Shown here in pieces: positions 7,127 to 16,368 of a DNA stretch of 64,000 bases (the first letter of the stretch is position 1; each line of letters begins with the position of its first letter). Both the position numbers and the translations under genes were made by a program. The notes under the pieces were generated by a model that saw nothing but the letters and a program-made list of their open reading frames with translations, made no database searches and was not told where the DNA came from. Source of the stretch: Mesorhizobium ciceri biovar biserrulae WSM1271 (lineage in GTDB: Bacteria > Pseudomonadota > Alphaproteobacteria > Rhizobiales > Rhizobiaceae); assembly GCF_000185905.1 (NCBI RefSeq), contig NC_014923.1, positions 4,673,501 through 4,737,500 of the forward strand, written 5' to 3'.

Positions 7127-8239
7127 ATGGGTCCCTTCCCGCACGACGCCCCGCCCGCCAGGATCAGCAAGGACAACCCGGCCGGCACCGACGGCTTCGA
7201 GTTCGTCGAATTCGCGCATCCGGAGCCGCAAAAGCTGGCTGAACTGTTCACCCGTATGGGCTACGTCGCGGTGGCCAAGCACCGCACGAAAGACCTCACC
7301 ATCTGGCGCCAGGGCGACATCAACTATGTCGTCAATGCCGAACCCGGCTCGCATGCGATGAAATTTGTCGACAGGCACGGCCCCTGCGCCGCCTCGATGG
7401 CCTGGCGGGTGGTCGATGCCAAGCATGCTTTCGACCACGCGGTTGCCAAGGGCGCCACGCCTTACGACGGCGCCGACAAGGCGCTGGACGTGCCGGCGAT
7501 CGTGGGCATCGGCGGCTCGCTGCTCTATTTCATCGAAACCTACGGCAAGAAGGGCTCGGCCTATGACGCCGAGTTTGAGTGGCTGGGTGCGCGCGACCCG
7601 CGGCCGGAAGGCGTCGGCTTCTACTATCTCGATCACCTGACCCACAATGTCTATCGCGGCCAGATGGACAAATGGTGGGATTTCTACCGCAATCTGTTCG
7701 GCTTCAAGCAGATCCATTTCTTCGATATCGACGGCAAGATCACCGGCCTGGTCAGCCGCGCCATCACCTCGCCCTGCGGCAAGATCCGCATTCCGCTCAA
7801 CGAGTCCAAGGACGAGACCAGCCAGATCGCCGAGTACCTGAAGAAGTACAATGGCGAAGGCATCCAGCACATCGCCGTCGGCACCGACGAAATCTACGAG
7901 GCCACCGACAAGCTCGCCGCCAACGGGCTGAAGTTCATGCCCGGCCCGCCGGAAACCTACTACGATATGTCCTATGACCGCGTGAACGGCCATGACGAGC
8001 CGATCGAGCGGATGAAGAAGCACGGCATCCTGATCGATGGCGAAGGCGTCGTCGACGGCGGCACGACCAAGATCCTGCTGCAGATATTCTCGAAAACCGT
8101 GATCGGGCCGATCTTCTTCGAGTTCATCCAGAGGAAGGGCGACGAAGGTTTTGGCGAAGGCAATTTCCGCGCGCTGTTCGAATCGATCGAGCAGGACCAG
8201 ATCAAGCGTGGCGTGATCAAGGTTCAGGCGGCGGAATAG
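7127..8239 (+). CDS. hpd: 4-hydroxyphenylpyruvate dioxygenase
   Basis: HPPD converts 4-hydroxyphenylpyruvate to homogentisate, a step of tyrosine degradation. The 370-residue protein has two VOC-type domains. Probable Fe(II) ligands are a His in YLDHLTHNV (residues 160/163), His238 in GIQHIAVG and Glu322 in FFEFIQRKG. ATG 7127 is chosen because GGAGG sits 7 bp upstream and the length then matches the family; the frame stays open further upstream. Homogentisate dioxygenase and a fumarylacetoacetase-family enzyme are encoded 1-3 kb downstream on the other strand. The gene is followed directly by a toxin-antitoxin pair. Confidence 0.95.
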   Translation: MGPFPHDAPPARISKDNPAGTDGFEFVEFAHPEPQKLAELFTRMGYVAVAKHRTKDLTIWRQGDINYVVNAEPGSHAMKFVDRHGPCAASMAWRVVDAKHAFDHAVAKGATPYDGADKALDVPAIVGIGGSLLYFIETYGKKGSAYDAEFEWLGARDPRPEGVGFYYLDHLTHNVYRGQMDKWWDFYRNLFGFKQIHFFDIDGKITGLVSRAITSPCGKIRIPLNESKDETSQIAEYLKKYNGEGIQHIAVGTDEIYEATDKLAANGLKFMPGPPETYYDMSYDRVNGHDEPIERMKKHGILIDGEGVVDGGTTKILLQIFSKTVIGPIFFEFIQRKGDEGFGEGNFRALFESIEQDQIKRGVIKVQAAE

Positions 8240-8252
8240 CCATCGAACTCAC

Positions 8253-8291
8253 TTGCGGCCCGGCCAATTATGACCTAAATTCTGGTCATAA
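8253..8291 (+). promoter_or_regulatory. Promoter and operator palindrome of the toxin-antitoxin pair
   Basis: TTATGACC (8268-8275) and GGTCATAA (8284-8291) are perfect 8-bp inverted arms. The candidate promoter TTGCGG (8253-8258) - 17 bp - TAAATT (8276-8281) places its -10 in the loop between the arms. Antitoxin binding to such an operator would block RNA polymerase, the usual autoregulation of Phd-type modules. Confidence 0.65.
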
Positions 8292-8301
8292 GAGGTCGTC
8301 T

Positions 8302-8529
8302 ATGAATATCCCCATGGCAAAAGCGAAGGCTCAGCTTTCCGAATTGGTGAAACGTGCCCAGGCTGGCGAAGAGATCCATCTGACCAGACATGGAGAGGTT
8401 GTCGCAACCTTGAGCGCTCCCGTTCGGGCTGGTGGGAGCAAAGGCTTGCTTGGCGCCCTGAAAGGCCAGATTTGGATATCGGATGATTTTGATGAACTCG
8501 GTCCCGAATGGGACGAGTATATTAAATGA
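8302..8529 (+). CDS. Phd/YefM-type antitoxin
   Basis: A 75-residue antitoxin. The N-terminal Phd/YefM DNA-binding fold reads MAKAKAQLSELVKRAQAGEE followed by HLTRHGEVVATLSA. The C-terminal part (WISDDFDELGPEWDEYIK) is acidic and would wrap the toxin. It has a GAGG ribosome site and overlaps the toxin start by 4 nt (ATGA). A palindromic operator lies just upstream. The pair sits inside the tyrosine-degradation locus and appears to have been acquired there. Confidence 0.9.
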   Translation: MNIPMAKAKAQLSELVKRAQAGEEIHLTRHGEVVATLSAPVRAGGSKGLLGALKGQIWISDDFDELGPEWDEYIK

Positions 8530-8900
8530 GCCGCAGATATCTGGTCGATACCCATATTCTGCTTTGGGTACTCAACGCCGATTCACGTCTTTCGGATCAT
8601 CATCGCGATATCTTTCTCACAGGCAAGGATGTGATCGTCAGCGCCGTCTCGGTGGCCGAGATCGCCATCAAGAAATCGCTCGGCAAAGTGACGCTCACAG
8701 GCGACATCGTGGACATCCTGCGATCGAACGGGATTCCGATTCTCGGCGTAAACGAACTACACGCGGCGAGACTTGAACATCTGCCGCTTCACCACCGCGA
8801 TCCCTTCGACCGCCTGCTTATTGCGCAGACCCAAATTGAAGGCCTGACGTTGGTCTCCGCGGATCGGCAATTTTCAGCCTATGACGTCGTATTGGCCTGA
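8526..8900 (+). CDS. PIN-domain (VapC-like) ribonuclease toxin
   Basis: A 124-residue PIN-domain protein. Acidic active-site residues are Asp8 (YLVDTHILLW), Glu45 (SVAEIAIKK), Asp92/Asp95 (HHRDPFDRLLIAQ) and Asp113 (SADRQF). All are present, so the nuclease looks active. It belongs to the PIN group usually paired with Phd-type antitoxins and overlaps its antitoxin by 4 nt. Its 3' end overlaps, on the opposite strand, the stop of a truncated DinB-like gene. RNA target unknown. Confidence 0.9.
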   Translation: MSRRYLVDTHILLWVLNADSRLSDHHRDIFLTGKDVIVSAVSVAEIAIKKSLGKVTLTGDIVDILRSNGIPILGVNELHAARLEHLPLHHRDPFDRLLIAQTQIEGLTLVSADRQFSAYDVVLA

Positions 8901-9023
8901 TCGCCCAAGCCCAGCCGCTTGACCTCTTTCGCCGGGCTGAAGAGACAATACCGCGCGGTAGAGTCGGTCGTTCGACCAGAGATTGTTGCCGGCCATGCTG
9001 CGCGGGTAGTCGGGCAGGCTCAT
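8874..9023 (-). pseudogene. Truncated DinB-family gene (N-terminal remnant)
   Basis: The 49-codon frame starts 4 nt after the stop of the upstream membrane-protein gene. Its first 33 codons read like the first helix of a DinB-family protein (MAGNNLWSNDRLYRAVLSL). Homology then stops around 8925 and the frame runs into the 3' end of the PIN toxin, ending at 8874. Normal family members have about 160-180 residues. The toxin-antitoxin pair now occupies the place of the missing part, which suggests a deletion or replacement when the module arrived. Identification rests on recognition of a short segment. Confidence 0.5.
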
Positions 9024-9027
9024 CACG

Positions 9028-9315
9028 TCATCCGGTTGACCGCGACAGATACAAGCCCGCCCACATAACGACAAATCCAGCAAGAACGATCAGCAGCAAC
9101 CAGTTCATACGCCGACGCATGCTCTGCGTTTCCGCGTCCCGCGCGACGTCCATGTTGGTGACGGTGTGGAACATCATCGCATTGCGCGGAAAGCCGCTGC
9201 GGTTGGTCAGGTCAGGCGAGCGTGCCTCTATGCGATAGCTCAGCCGGATCGCCTGGATGAAGACCGCCAGTATGGCGAGTGCCCAGACACCGGCCAGCAG
9301 ATAGACCCCCGTCAT
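9028..9315 (-). CDS. Small two-helix membrane protein in the homogentisate operon
   Basis: A 95-residue protein with two hydrophobic helices: residues about 3-22 (GVYLLAGVWALAILAVFIQA) and 70-90 (WLLLIVLAGFVVMWAGLYL). A charged segment lies between them. I do not recognise a named family. ATG 9315 is chosen because a GAGG ribosome site precedes it and it falls 4 nt after the stop of the fumarylacetoacetase-family gene. It is the fourth gene of the hmgA operon. No catalytic motif is visible; a role in the pathway is not demonstrated. Confidence 0.65.
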   Translation of the reverse strand: MTGVYLLAGVWALAILAVFIQAIRLSYRIEARSPDLTNRSGFPRNAMMFHTVTNMDVARDAETQSMRRRMNWLLLIVLAGFVVMWAGLYLSRSTG

Positions 9316-9319
9316 GCCC

Positions 9320-10333
9320 TCACCTCTCGTATTTCTCGACCTTCTGTTCGATGGCACCGAAGATCGAATGCCCGGTTTTGTCCTTCATCTCGATGCGCAC
9401 CGTGTCGCCGAAGCGCAGGAACGGCGTTTTGGGTTCGCCCGACACAATGGTTTCGATCATGCGCAGTTCGGCGATGCAGGAATAGCCGGCGCCGCCGGCC
9501 GAGACAGGCTTGCCCGGCCCGCCGTCGAGCTTGTTGGAGACGGTGCCGGAACCGATGATCGTGCCGGCGGCCAATGGCCGTGTCCTTGCTGCATGAACGA
9601 TCAGCGCCGGAAAGTCGAAGGTCATGTCGATACCGGCATTGGCGCGGCCGAACGGCTTGCCGTTGAGATCGGCAAGCAGCGGCAGGCTGACCTTGCCGCC
9701 GTCCCAGGCATCACCCAGTTCGTCCGGCGTCACAGCGACCGGCGAAAACGCCGAGGACGGCTTTGATTGGAAAAAACCGAAACCTTTCTCCAGTTCCGGT
9801 CCGGTGAGCGCGCGCAACGTAACGTCGTTGACCAGCATGACCAGTCGGATCGCTGCCTTTGCTTCTTCGAGGCTTGCACCCATCGGCACATCGTCGACGA
9901 TGACAGCGACCTCGCCCTCCATGTCGATGCCGAAGGCTTCGTCAGCCGTGCGGATCGGATCACGTGGCGGAATGAAAGAATCCGAGCCGCCCTGGTAGAT
10001 CAGCGGGTCGGTCCAGAAGCTCGCCGGCATCTCGGCGCCGCGCGCTTTGCGCACCAGCTCGACATGGTTCACGTAAGCCGAGCCATCGGCCCATTGATAG
10101 GCACGCGGCAGCGGCGAATGGGCGTCATGTTCGTGGAAGCGCTCCGCCGGCATCGCATTGTTCTCAAGCGATTCCGCTATCGTCGCGAGATGCGGGGCGA
10201 TGCGCCGCCAGTCGTCGAGCGCCGCCTGCAGCGTGCGCACCAGGAACGAGGCGTCGGTGAAGCGTGTCAGGTCGCGCGAGACGACGACGAGTTTTCCGTC
10301 GCGCGTCCCGTCCTTCAATGTGGCAAGCTTCAT
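9320..10333 (-). CDS. Fumarylacetoacetate hydrolase-family protein
   Basis: A 337-residue FAH-family enzyme, probably cleaving fumarylacetoacetate to fumarate and acetoacetate at the end of tyrosine degradation. The FAH metal-site region is visible in FGIDMEGEVAVIVDDVPMG, and the second block reads LIGSGTVSN-like as AGTIIGSGTVSNK. MKLATL at 10333 is the natural start and overlaps the MBL gene stop by 4 nt. Clustering with hmgA and hpd supports the role. Related FAH-fold hydrolases act on other substrates, so the exact reaction is inferred from context. Confidence 0.87.
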   Translation of the reverse strand: MKLATLKDGTRDGKLVVVSRDLTRFTDASFLVRTLQAALDDWRRIAPHLATIAESLENNAMPAERFHEHDAHSPLPRAYQWADGSAYVNHVELVRKARGAEMPASFWTDPLIYQGGSDSFIPPRDPIRTADEAFGIDMEGEVAVIVDDVPMGASLEEAKAAIRLVMLVNDVTLRALTGPELEKGFGFFQSKPSSAFSPVAVTPDELGDAWDGGKVSLPLLADLNGKPFGRANAGIDMTFDFPALIVHAARTRPLAAGTIIGSGTVSNKLDGGPGKPVSAGGAGYSCIAELRMIETIVSGEPKTPFLRFGDTVRIEMKDKTGHSIFGAIEQKVEKYER

Positions 10334-11232
10334 ACGGTTTCCTCTCCTGCTGCAGCTTTGGTGCTGCTTAAGCCCACAACAAGACCGTCGCGGGCGATCG
10401 TCAAGTCGCCGTTCCAAGTTTTCCTGACAGCGGCAGTCCAGTCGGCCTCGCCTATCAAAGAATCGTCGGCCGGAATGAGGTGGTTGAGCACCAATCTCTT
10501 CACGCCGGCATCGCTTGCGATGCTGCCGGCCTCTTCGGCAAAGCTGTGGCTGGCGAGCAGATGCTCTCTGAGCCGCGCACCATTGCCGGTCCTGGCCACC
10601 AGTCGCTCGATGCCTTCTTCCACCATGGCTTCGTGGACGAGGATGTCGGCGCCTCGGGCAAAATCGGCGAGCGGTGGAAAGAAGGCCGTGTCGCCGGAGA
10701 ACACCACGCTTTTCCCGCCATGCTCGAAGCGCAGCGCAAAACAGTCGGTCACCGGCGGATGCTCGACGCGCAGCGCCGAAACCGTCAAGCCGCCCTGCGC
10801 GACCACCTGGCCTTCGCCGAATTCGCCGATCGACACCAGATCGCGAATATCCGGCCGGCCTTCGTCAACGATGCGGATCTCGATGTCGAACTCCATCGCC
10901 TGGCAAAAGCGCCGCCAGTAATGACCGGTGCCGGGCGGACCGAACACGCCGACGGGCGTCGCGAGGCCCGCCGTCCAGGCGGTGTGGATCAGCGGCCCCA
11001 GTTCAAGCACATGGTCGGAGTGCAGATGCGTGATGAAGATCAGGTCGAGCGACTTCAGGCTGATGCCGGCATCGACCAGACCACGCGTCACGCCAAGGCC
11101 GCAGTCGACGACGATGCTGCGGCCGCCGATCTGCAGCAGTGACGAACTCGGCCATGGACCACCCGGCCGCAATGCCGGGCCACCCTTCGAGCCCAAAAGC
11201 ACCAGCCGGTCCGGCATTGGCTCGGTGTTCAA
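10330..11232 (-). CDS. MBL-fold metallo-hydrolase (RNase Z-like fold)
   Basis: A 300-residue metallo-beta-lactamase-fold protein. The zinc motif HLHSDH lies near residue 70, and further ligands are plausible in VFSGDTAFF (Asp) and LNHLIP (His). The layout resembles the RNase Z/arylsulfatase-like branch. It overlaps hmgA by 4 nt upstream and the FAH-family gene by 4 nt downstream, so it is translated as part of the homogentisate operon. An isomerase gene for maleylacetoacetate is not apparent here, but nothing ties this protein to that step. Confidence 0.85.
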   Translation of the reverse strand: MNTEPMPDRLVLLGSKGGPALRPGGPWPSSSLLQIGGRSIVVDCGLGVTRGLVDAGISLKSLDLIFITHLHSDHVLELGPLIHTAWTAGLATPVGVFGPPGTGHYWRRFCQAMEFDIEIRIVDEGRPDIRDLVSIGEFGEGQVVAQGGLTVSALRVEHPPVTDCFALRFEHGGKSVVFSGDTAFFPPLADFARGADILVHEAMVEEGIERLVARTGNGARLREHLLASHSFAEEAGSIASDAGVKRLVLNHLIPADDSLIGEADWTAAVRKTWNGDLTIARDGLVVGLSSTKAAAGEETV

Positions 11233-12542
11233 GACCAGTCGCCCTCGGGCGTGCCGTTGAAACGCTTCTTCAGGTCGGCCCAGCAGTCGATGTAGTTGTC
11301 CTGCCGGGTTTCGAGCTCGGCGCCGTAGCGGGTCAGCATCTGCGGAAATCGGGTCTCGAACATAAAGGCCATGGTGTTGTCGAGCTTGACCGGTTTCAGC
11401 TCCGCGCGCGAGGCCTTTTCGAAGCCAGGCGCATCCGGCCCATGGGCCAGCATCAGATTGTGCAGGCTGATGCCGCCGGGCACGAAACCTTGTTCCTTGG
11501 CGTCGTACTGGCCGTGGATCAGGCCCATGAACTCGCTCATGATGTTGCGGTGGTACCAGGGCGGCCGGAAGGTATCTTCGGCCACCAGCCAGCGCGGCGG
11601 AAAGATGACGAAGTCGATGTTGGCCGTGCCCTCCTCGCCGCTCGGCGCGGTCAGCACCGTGAAGATCGACGGGTCGGGATGGTCGAACAAAAGCGCTCCG
11701 ACCGGTGAAAAGGTCGCCAGATCATATTTGTAGGGCGCGTAGTTGCCGTGCCAGGCAACGACATCCAGCGGCGAATGGCCGATCTCGGTGACATGGAAAT
11801 TGCCGCACCATTTCACGATCAGCCGGCACGGCGTTTCCTTCTCCTCGAACCAGGCGCAAGGCGTCTTGAAATCGCGTGGGTTGGCCAGGCAATTGGCGCC
11901 GATCGGGCCGCGATCGGGCAGCGTCAACTTGGCGCCGTAGTTCTCGCAGACGTAGCCGCGCACTTCGGCGTCGACCAGCTCGACCTTGAAGACCAGACCG
12001 CGTGGCAGCACGGCGATCTCGCCGGGCCGCAGCTCAATGACGCCCATCTCGGTGACGAAGCGCAATGCGCCGACCTGCGGCACGACCAGCAACTCGCCGT
12101 CGGCATTGAAAAAATGATCGTCCGCCATCGAGGTGTTGGCGACATAGACATGCGCCGCCATGCCGGTCTGCCCGAGCACGTCGCCAGCGGTTGTGATGCT
12201 GCGCATACCGGCGATGAAATCGGTCGGCTCCTTCGGCATCGGCACCGGGTTCCAGCGATACTGGCCGAGCGCCAGTTCATGATCGCCGACATTGGGCGCA
12301 CTCTTCCACAAGGGATAGCTCGCCGCCTTGAAGCGGCCGGTGTGCTTGACGCTCGGCCGGATGCGGTAGAGCCAGGACCGCTCATTGGTGCCGCGCGGCG
12401 CGGTGAAGGGCGAGCCTGAAAGCTGCTCGGCATAGAGGCCGTAGGCCGGCCGCTGCGGCGAATTCCGTCCCTGCGGCAACGAGCCGGGCAGCGTCTCGGT
12501 CTCAAAATCGTTGCCGAAGCCCGGCATATAGGAAAAGGCCAT
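11229..12542 (-). CDS. hmgA: Homogentisate 1,2-dioxygenase
   Basis: HmgA opens the ring of homogentisate to maleylacetoacetate using Fe(II) and oxygen. The 437-residue protein starts with the family signature YMPGFGNDFETE and continues with NSPQRPAYGLYAEQLSGSPF. The C-terminal metal region includes VAWHGNYAPYKYDL and HNLMLAHGPDA. It is the first gene of a four-gene operon with the MBL, FAH-family and small membrane protein genes, joined by ATGA overlaps. It is divergent from a MarR regulator across 87 bp with repeated putative operator sequence. Confidence 0.96.
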   Translation of the reverse strand: MAFSYMPGFGNDFETETLPGSLPQGRNSPQRPAYGLYAEQLSGSPFTAPRGTNERSWLYRIRPSVKHTGRFKAASYPLWKSAPNVGDHELALGQYRWNPVPMPKEPTDFIAGMRSITTAGDVLGQTGMAAHVYVANTSMADDHFFNADGELLVVPQVGALRFVTEMGVIELRPGEIAVLPRGLVFKVELVDAEVRGYVCENYGAKLTLPDRGPIGANCLANPRDFKTPCAWFEEKETPCRLIVKWCGNFHVTEIGHSPLDVVAWHGNYAPYKYDLATFSPVGALLFDHPDPSIFTVLTAPSGEEGTANIDFVIFPPRWLVAEDTFRPPWYHRNIMSEFMGLIHGQYDAKEQGFVPGGISLHNLMLAHGPDAPGFEKASRAELKPVKLDNTMAFMFETRFPQMLTRYGAELETRQDNYIDCWADLKKRFNGTPEGDWS

Positions 12543-12587
12543 TGCTTCCTCCCGGAATGGATCTCAATTGACCAAACTGGTTTCATT

Positions 12588-12612
12588 TGTAACCATCGAA
12601 AATGTAACCATC
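12588..12612. promoter_or_regulatory. Direct repeat in the hmgA/marR gap
   Basis: TGTAACCATC occurs at 12588-12597 and again at 12603-12612, a spacing of 15 bp. AAACTGGTTT, a near-palindrome, lies about 10 bp to the left. Position between the divergent hmgA operon and its MarR neighbour makes this a candidate operator for that regulator. Confidence 0.5.
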
Positions 12613-12629
12613 AATGGCGGCTTTGAAAA

Positions 12630-13103
12630 ATGGCGATCAGGAGCGAAGCGTCCGACGCGGCTGAAATTCTCAATCTGGAAAACTTCCTGCCCTACCGGCT
12701 CTACCGGCTTGCCGACGCCGTCAGCCGCGAATTTTCGAGGATATACAAGGACAGCCATGGCCTGACGCGTCCGGAATGGCGCACCCTTTCGGGGCTGGGG
12801 CAGCATGGAACGATGACTGCGACCGAACTCGGCGAGCAATCGGCTATGCACAAGACCAAGGTTTCACGCGCCGTGGCTGAACTCGAACGGCGGCGTTGGC
12901 TTGTGCGTACGCCAGATGAGAATGATCGCCGGGTCGAGCATCTGTCGCTGACGAAGGCGGGGCTGGCCGCCTACCGCGAGATGGTGCCGCTGGCGAAGGC
13001 GTTCGAACGGGATTTGCTGGCAAGGCTCAGCGCTGAAGAGCGCACGGCGATCACCAGCGGACTGGCTGCATTGGAGACCAGTCTGGTCCCGAGCAAGAGT
13101 TAG
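12630..13103 (+). CDS. MarR-family regulator, probably of the homogentisate operon
   Basis: A 157-residue MarR protein with the winged-helix core around residues 45-110. It contains LTRPEWRTLSGLGQHG, then TKVSRAVAELERRRWLVRTP and the wing DENDRRVEHLSLTKAG. It is divergent from hmgA across 87 bp that carry a direct repeat. By position it should regulate the hmgA operon, with an aromatic intermediate such as homogentisate as a possible ligand. That is inference. Confidence 0.9.
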   Translation: MAIRSEASDAAEILNLENFLPYRLYRLADAVSREFSRIYKDSHGLTRPEWRTLSGLGQHGTMTATELGEQSAMHKTKVSRAVAELERRRWLVRTPDENDRRVEHLSLTKAGLAAYREMVPLAKAFERDLLARLSAEERTAITSGLAALETSLVPSKS

Positions 13104-13247
13104 TCCAAGATCAAGCCAATCACTCTGAACGACGGAGTTGGAGCGAGACTGCGTGGAAACTCCCGAAGCATAGCATTGCTTTCGATTTAATCGTGATTTG
13201 CGTTGTCAGGCCGCGTATAATGCCCATCATACCGACAGGAGGATACG

Positions 13248-13754
13248 ATGAGCATTCGCACATTAAGTGTCCTGGTGACGCTGCTTGTAGGCACCTGCAC
13301 ATTTGCGCAGGCGCAGCAGACAAAGCCGATGTCGATCGAAGTGTTCCCTTTCGAATTGGAGGACAAGAGCGCCGGGGCGGGAATAATTCCCCCGGATGAA
13401 TATGACAGGCGCTATCTGTCGGAATCAGCACAAGTTGCTAAGGACATGCTCTCCCAGTCTGGGCGTTTTACAGTAATTGATGTGCCGGCGAGGGATACAC
13501 AGGCTGCGGCGCCGCACGGATTGCGCAACTGCGCTGGTTGTGAAGGCCCGATTGCCAAGGAGCACGGCGCGTCGCTTGCCTTGCTTGGCGTCGTAACGCG
13601 CGTCAACCGAACAGAACATACTATGTTCATTCGCATCCTTGACGCCGAAACCGGGAAACATGTTTCGGAGGGGTTTACCGATCTTCGCATGGGTGCGAAC
13701 TACGCGTGGCCCCGCTCCGTGAAATGGCTGATGAAAAACAGAATTCTGCGTTAG
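13248..13754 (+). CDS. Exported DUF2380/DUF3280-type protein
   Basis: A 168-residue protein with a signal peptide (LVTLLVGTCTFAQAQQ, cut near residue 23). The mature part contains IEVFPFELEDKSAGAG, YLSESAQVAKDMLSQSGRF and an internal CAGCEGPIA, a layout I associate with the DUF2380/DUF3280 group of predicted periplasmic proteins. Function unknown. It has a good AGGAGG ribosome site and stands alone, convergent with tdh. Assignment to a DUF is from recollection of the family pattern. Confidence 0.75.
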   Translation: MSIRTLSVLVTLLVGTCTFAQAQQTKPMSIEVFPFELEDKSAGAGIIPPDEYDRRYLSESAQVAKDMLSQSGRFTVIDVPARDTQAAAPHGLRNCAGCEGPIAKEHGASLALLGVVTRVNRTEHTMFIRILDAETGKHVSEGFTDLRMGANYAWPRSVKWLMKNRILR

Positions 13755-13762
13755 GGCGGCAT

Positions 13763-14797
<1,035 letters not shown>

Positions 14798-14849
14798 GCT
14801 TTTGTCCCTTGAAGCTCTTGTTCCGGAATCGCTTTTCGATTCCGGCTTG

Positions 14850-16037
14850 TCAGGAAATGACGCCGAGTTCGCGCCCGACGGCGGCGAACGCTTCCACCGC
14901 GCGGTCGATATCGGCGCTGGAATGCGCCGCCGACATCTGCGTGCGGATGCGCGCCTGCCCCTTTGGCACCACCGGGAAGGAGAAGCCGATGACATAGATG
15001 CCGCGCTTCAGCATGCGCGCGGCCATCTCCTGCGCCAGGCTGGCATCGCCCAGCATCACCGGGATGATCGGATGATCCGCTCCGGCCAGCGTGAAGCCGA
15101 GCTTGCCCATTTGCGACCGGAACCGCGCAGCGTTGTCGTAGAGTTTGTCGCGCAGCCCATCGCCGTCCTTGATCAGCTCGAACACCTTGATCGAAGCGCC
15201 GGCGATCGCCGGCATCAGCGTGTTGGAAAAGAGATACGGCCGTGAGCGCTGGCGCAACCAGTCGACCACCTGGCTTTTTCCCGAGGTGTAACCACCGGAG
15301 GCCCCACCAAGTGCCTTGCCGAGCGTCCCGGTGATGACGTCGACCCTGCCCTCGACGCCGCAATGCTCGGCCGAGCCGCGGCCGTTCTGGCCGACGAAGC
15401 CGACGGCATGGCTGTCGTCGACCATCACCATGGCGTCATATTTCTCGGCGAGGTCGCAGACACCCCTGAGATTGGCGATGATGCCATCCATCGAAAACAC
15501 GCCGTCGGTGGCGATCAACCGGAAGCGGCAGTCCCGGGCTTCCTTCAGGCGCGCCTCGAGATCGGCCATGTCGTTGTTGGCGTAGCGGAAACGTTTGGCC
15601 TTCGACAGCCGCACACCATCGATGATCGAGGCATGATTCAAGGCATCCGAAATAATGGCGTCTTCCTCGCCCAGCAGCGTCTCGAACAGGCCGCCATTGG
15701 CATCGAAGCAGGAGCCGTAAAGGATGGTGTCTTCCATGCCGAGGAAGGAGGAAATCGTCGATTCGAGCTGCTTGTGCTCTTCCTGCGTGCCGCAGATGAA
15801 GCGCACCGATGCCATGCCGTAGCCATAGCGGTCGAGCGCCTGCTTGGCAGCATTGCGCAAATCGGCGCTATCGGCGAGGCCGAGATAGTTGTTGGCACAG
15901 AAATTCAACACCTTGTCGCCGCCGACCTCGATCTCGGCCGACTGCGTCGAAGTGATCACCCGCTCCGACTTGTAGAGGCCTGCCGATTTGAGCCCCGCGA
16001 GCTCGCTGTCGATGTGGGAGAGGAATGCTGCGGTCAT
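14850..16037 (-). CDS. kbl: Glycine C-acetyltransferase (2-amino-3-ketobutyrate CoA ligase)
   Basis: Kbl splits 2-amino-3-ketobutyrate with CoA into glycine and acetyl-CoA. The 395-residue PLP enzyme of the alpha-oxoamine synthase family has the FCANNYLGLAD block near the N-terminus, DDSHAVGFVGQNGRG in the middle, and the PLP lysine in TGTLGKALGGASGG. Length is typical. It is the first gene of the kbl-tdh operon. The 331 bp upstream are shared with the divergent GGDEF-EAL gene. Confidence 0.96.
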   Translation of the reverse strand: MTAAFLSHIDSELAGLKSAGLYKSERVITSTQSAEIEVGGDKVLNFCANNYLGLADSADLRNAAKQALDRYGYGMASVRFICGTQEEHKQLESTISSFLGMEDTILYGSCFDANGGLFETLLGEEDAIISDALNHASIIDGVRLSKAKRFRYANNDMADLEARLKEARDCRFRLIATDGVFSMDGIIANLRGVCDLAEKYDAMVMVDDSHAVGFVGQNGRGSAEHCGVEGRVDVITGTLGKALGGASGGYTSGKSQVVDWLRQRSRPYLFSNTLMPAIAGASIKVFELIKDGDGLRDKLYDNAARFRSQMGKLGFTLAGADHPIIPVMLGDASLAQEMAARMLKRGIYVIGFSFPVVPKGQARIRTQMSAAHSSADIDRAVEAFAAVGRELGVIS

Positions 16038-16368
16038 GACCTAGCCTCGTTTGATGTGGGCCGACTGTCGTCTCGTCCACGCGAAAAATCCATCGCAAAA
16101 ACGACCGGATCGGTGGCAAGCAGCATGATGCGGCCCCGATGTCGATCATCACGCGGCCGAGGAACGACGCCACGACAAAGGTTCTGGCCGATGACCGCTC
16201 AAATGCCGGTACGGTGCTAAACGAGCCGATAACCATTCCGCGATCTTTCCACGGCCGCCCCTTGCCGGACAGCCGTCGATTTCCGGTCCTGTTAACGTTT
16301 GCAGTTCAATGGTGCTCATACAAGAATCCCTAGGCAAGAATCCTTAGGCGAGAGGGCCGCCCCCGAAA
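16038..16368. other. 331-bp gap between kbl and the GGDEF-EAL gene
   Basis: No gene is supported here: the open frames lack ribosome sites and family character. The stretch must hold the promoters of the divergent kbl and GGDEF-EAL genes. Its one visible structure is a 14-bp tandem repeat at 16321-16348. Confidence 0.6.
16321..16348. repeat. 14-bp tandem direct repeat upstream of the GGDEF-EAL gene
   Basis: CAAGAATCCCTAGG (16321-16334) is followed without spacing by CAAGAATCCTTAGG (16335-16348), with one mismatch. It ends 20 bp before the start codon at 16369, so it lies in the leader or core promoter. Confidence 0.75.

Noticed and set aside
8302..13103. Reading the TA pair and tyrosine genes as a defence island
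   Set aside because: Apart from the TA pair every gene fits tyrosine degradation, and no nuclease, helicase or mobile-element genes accompany it.
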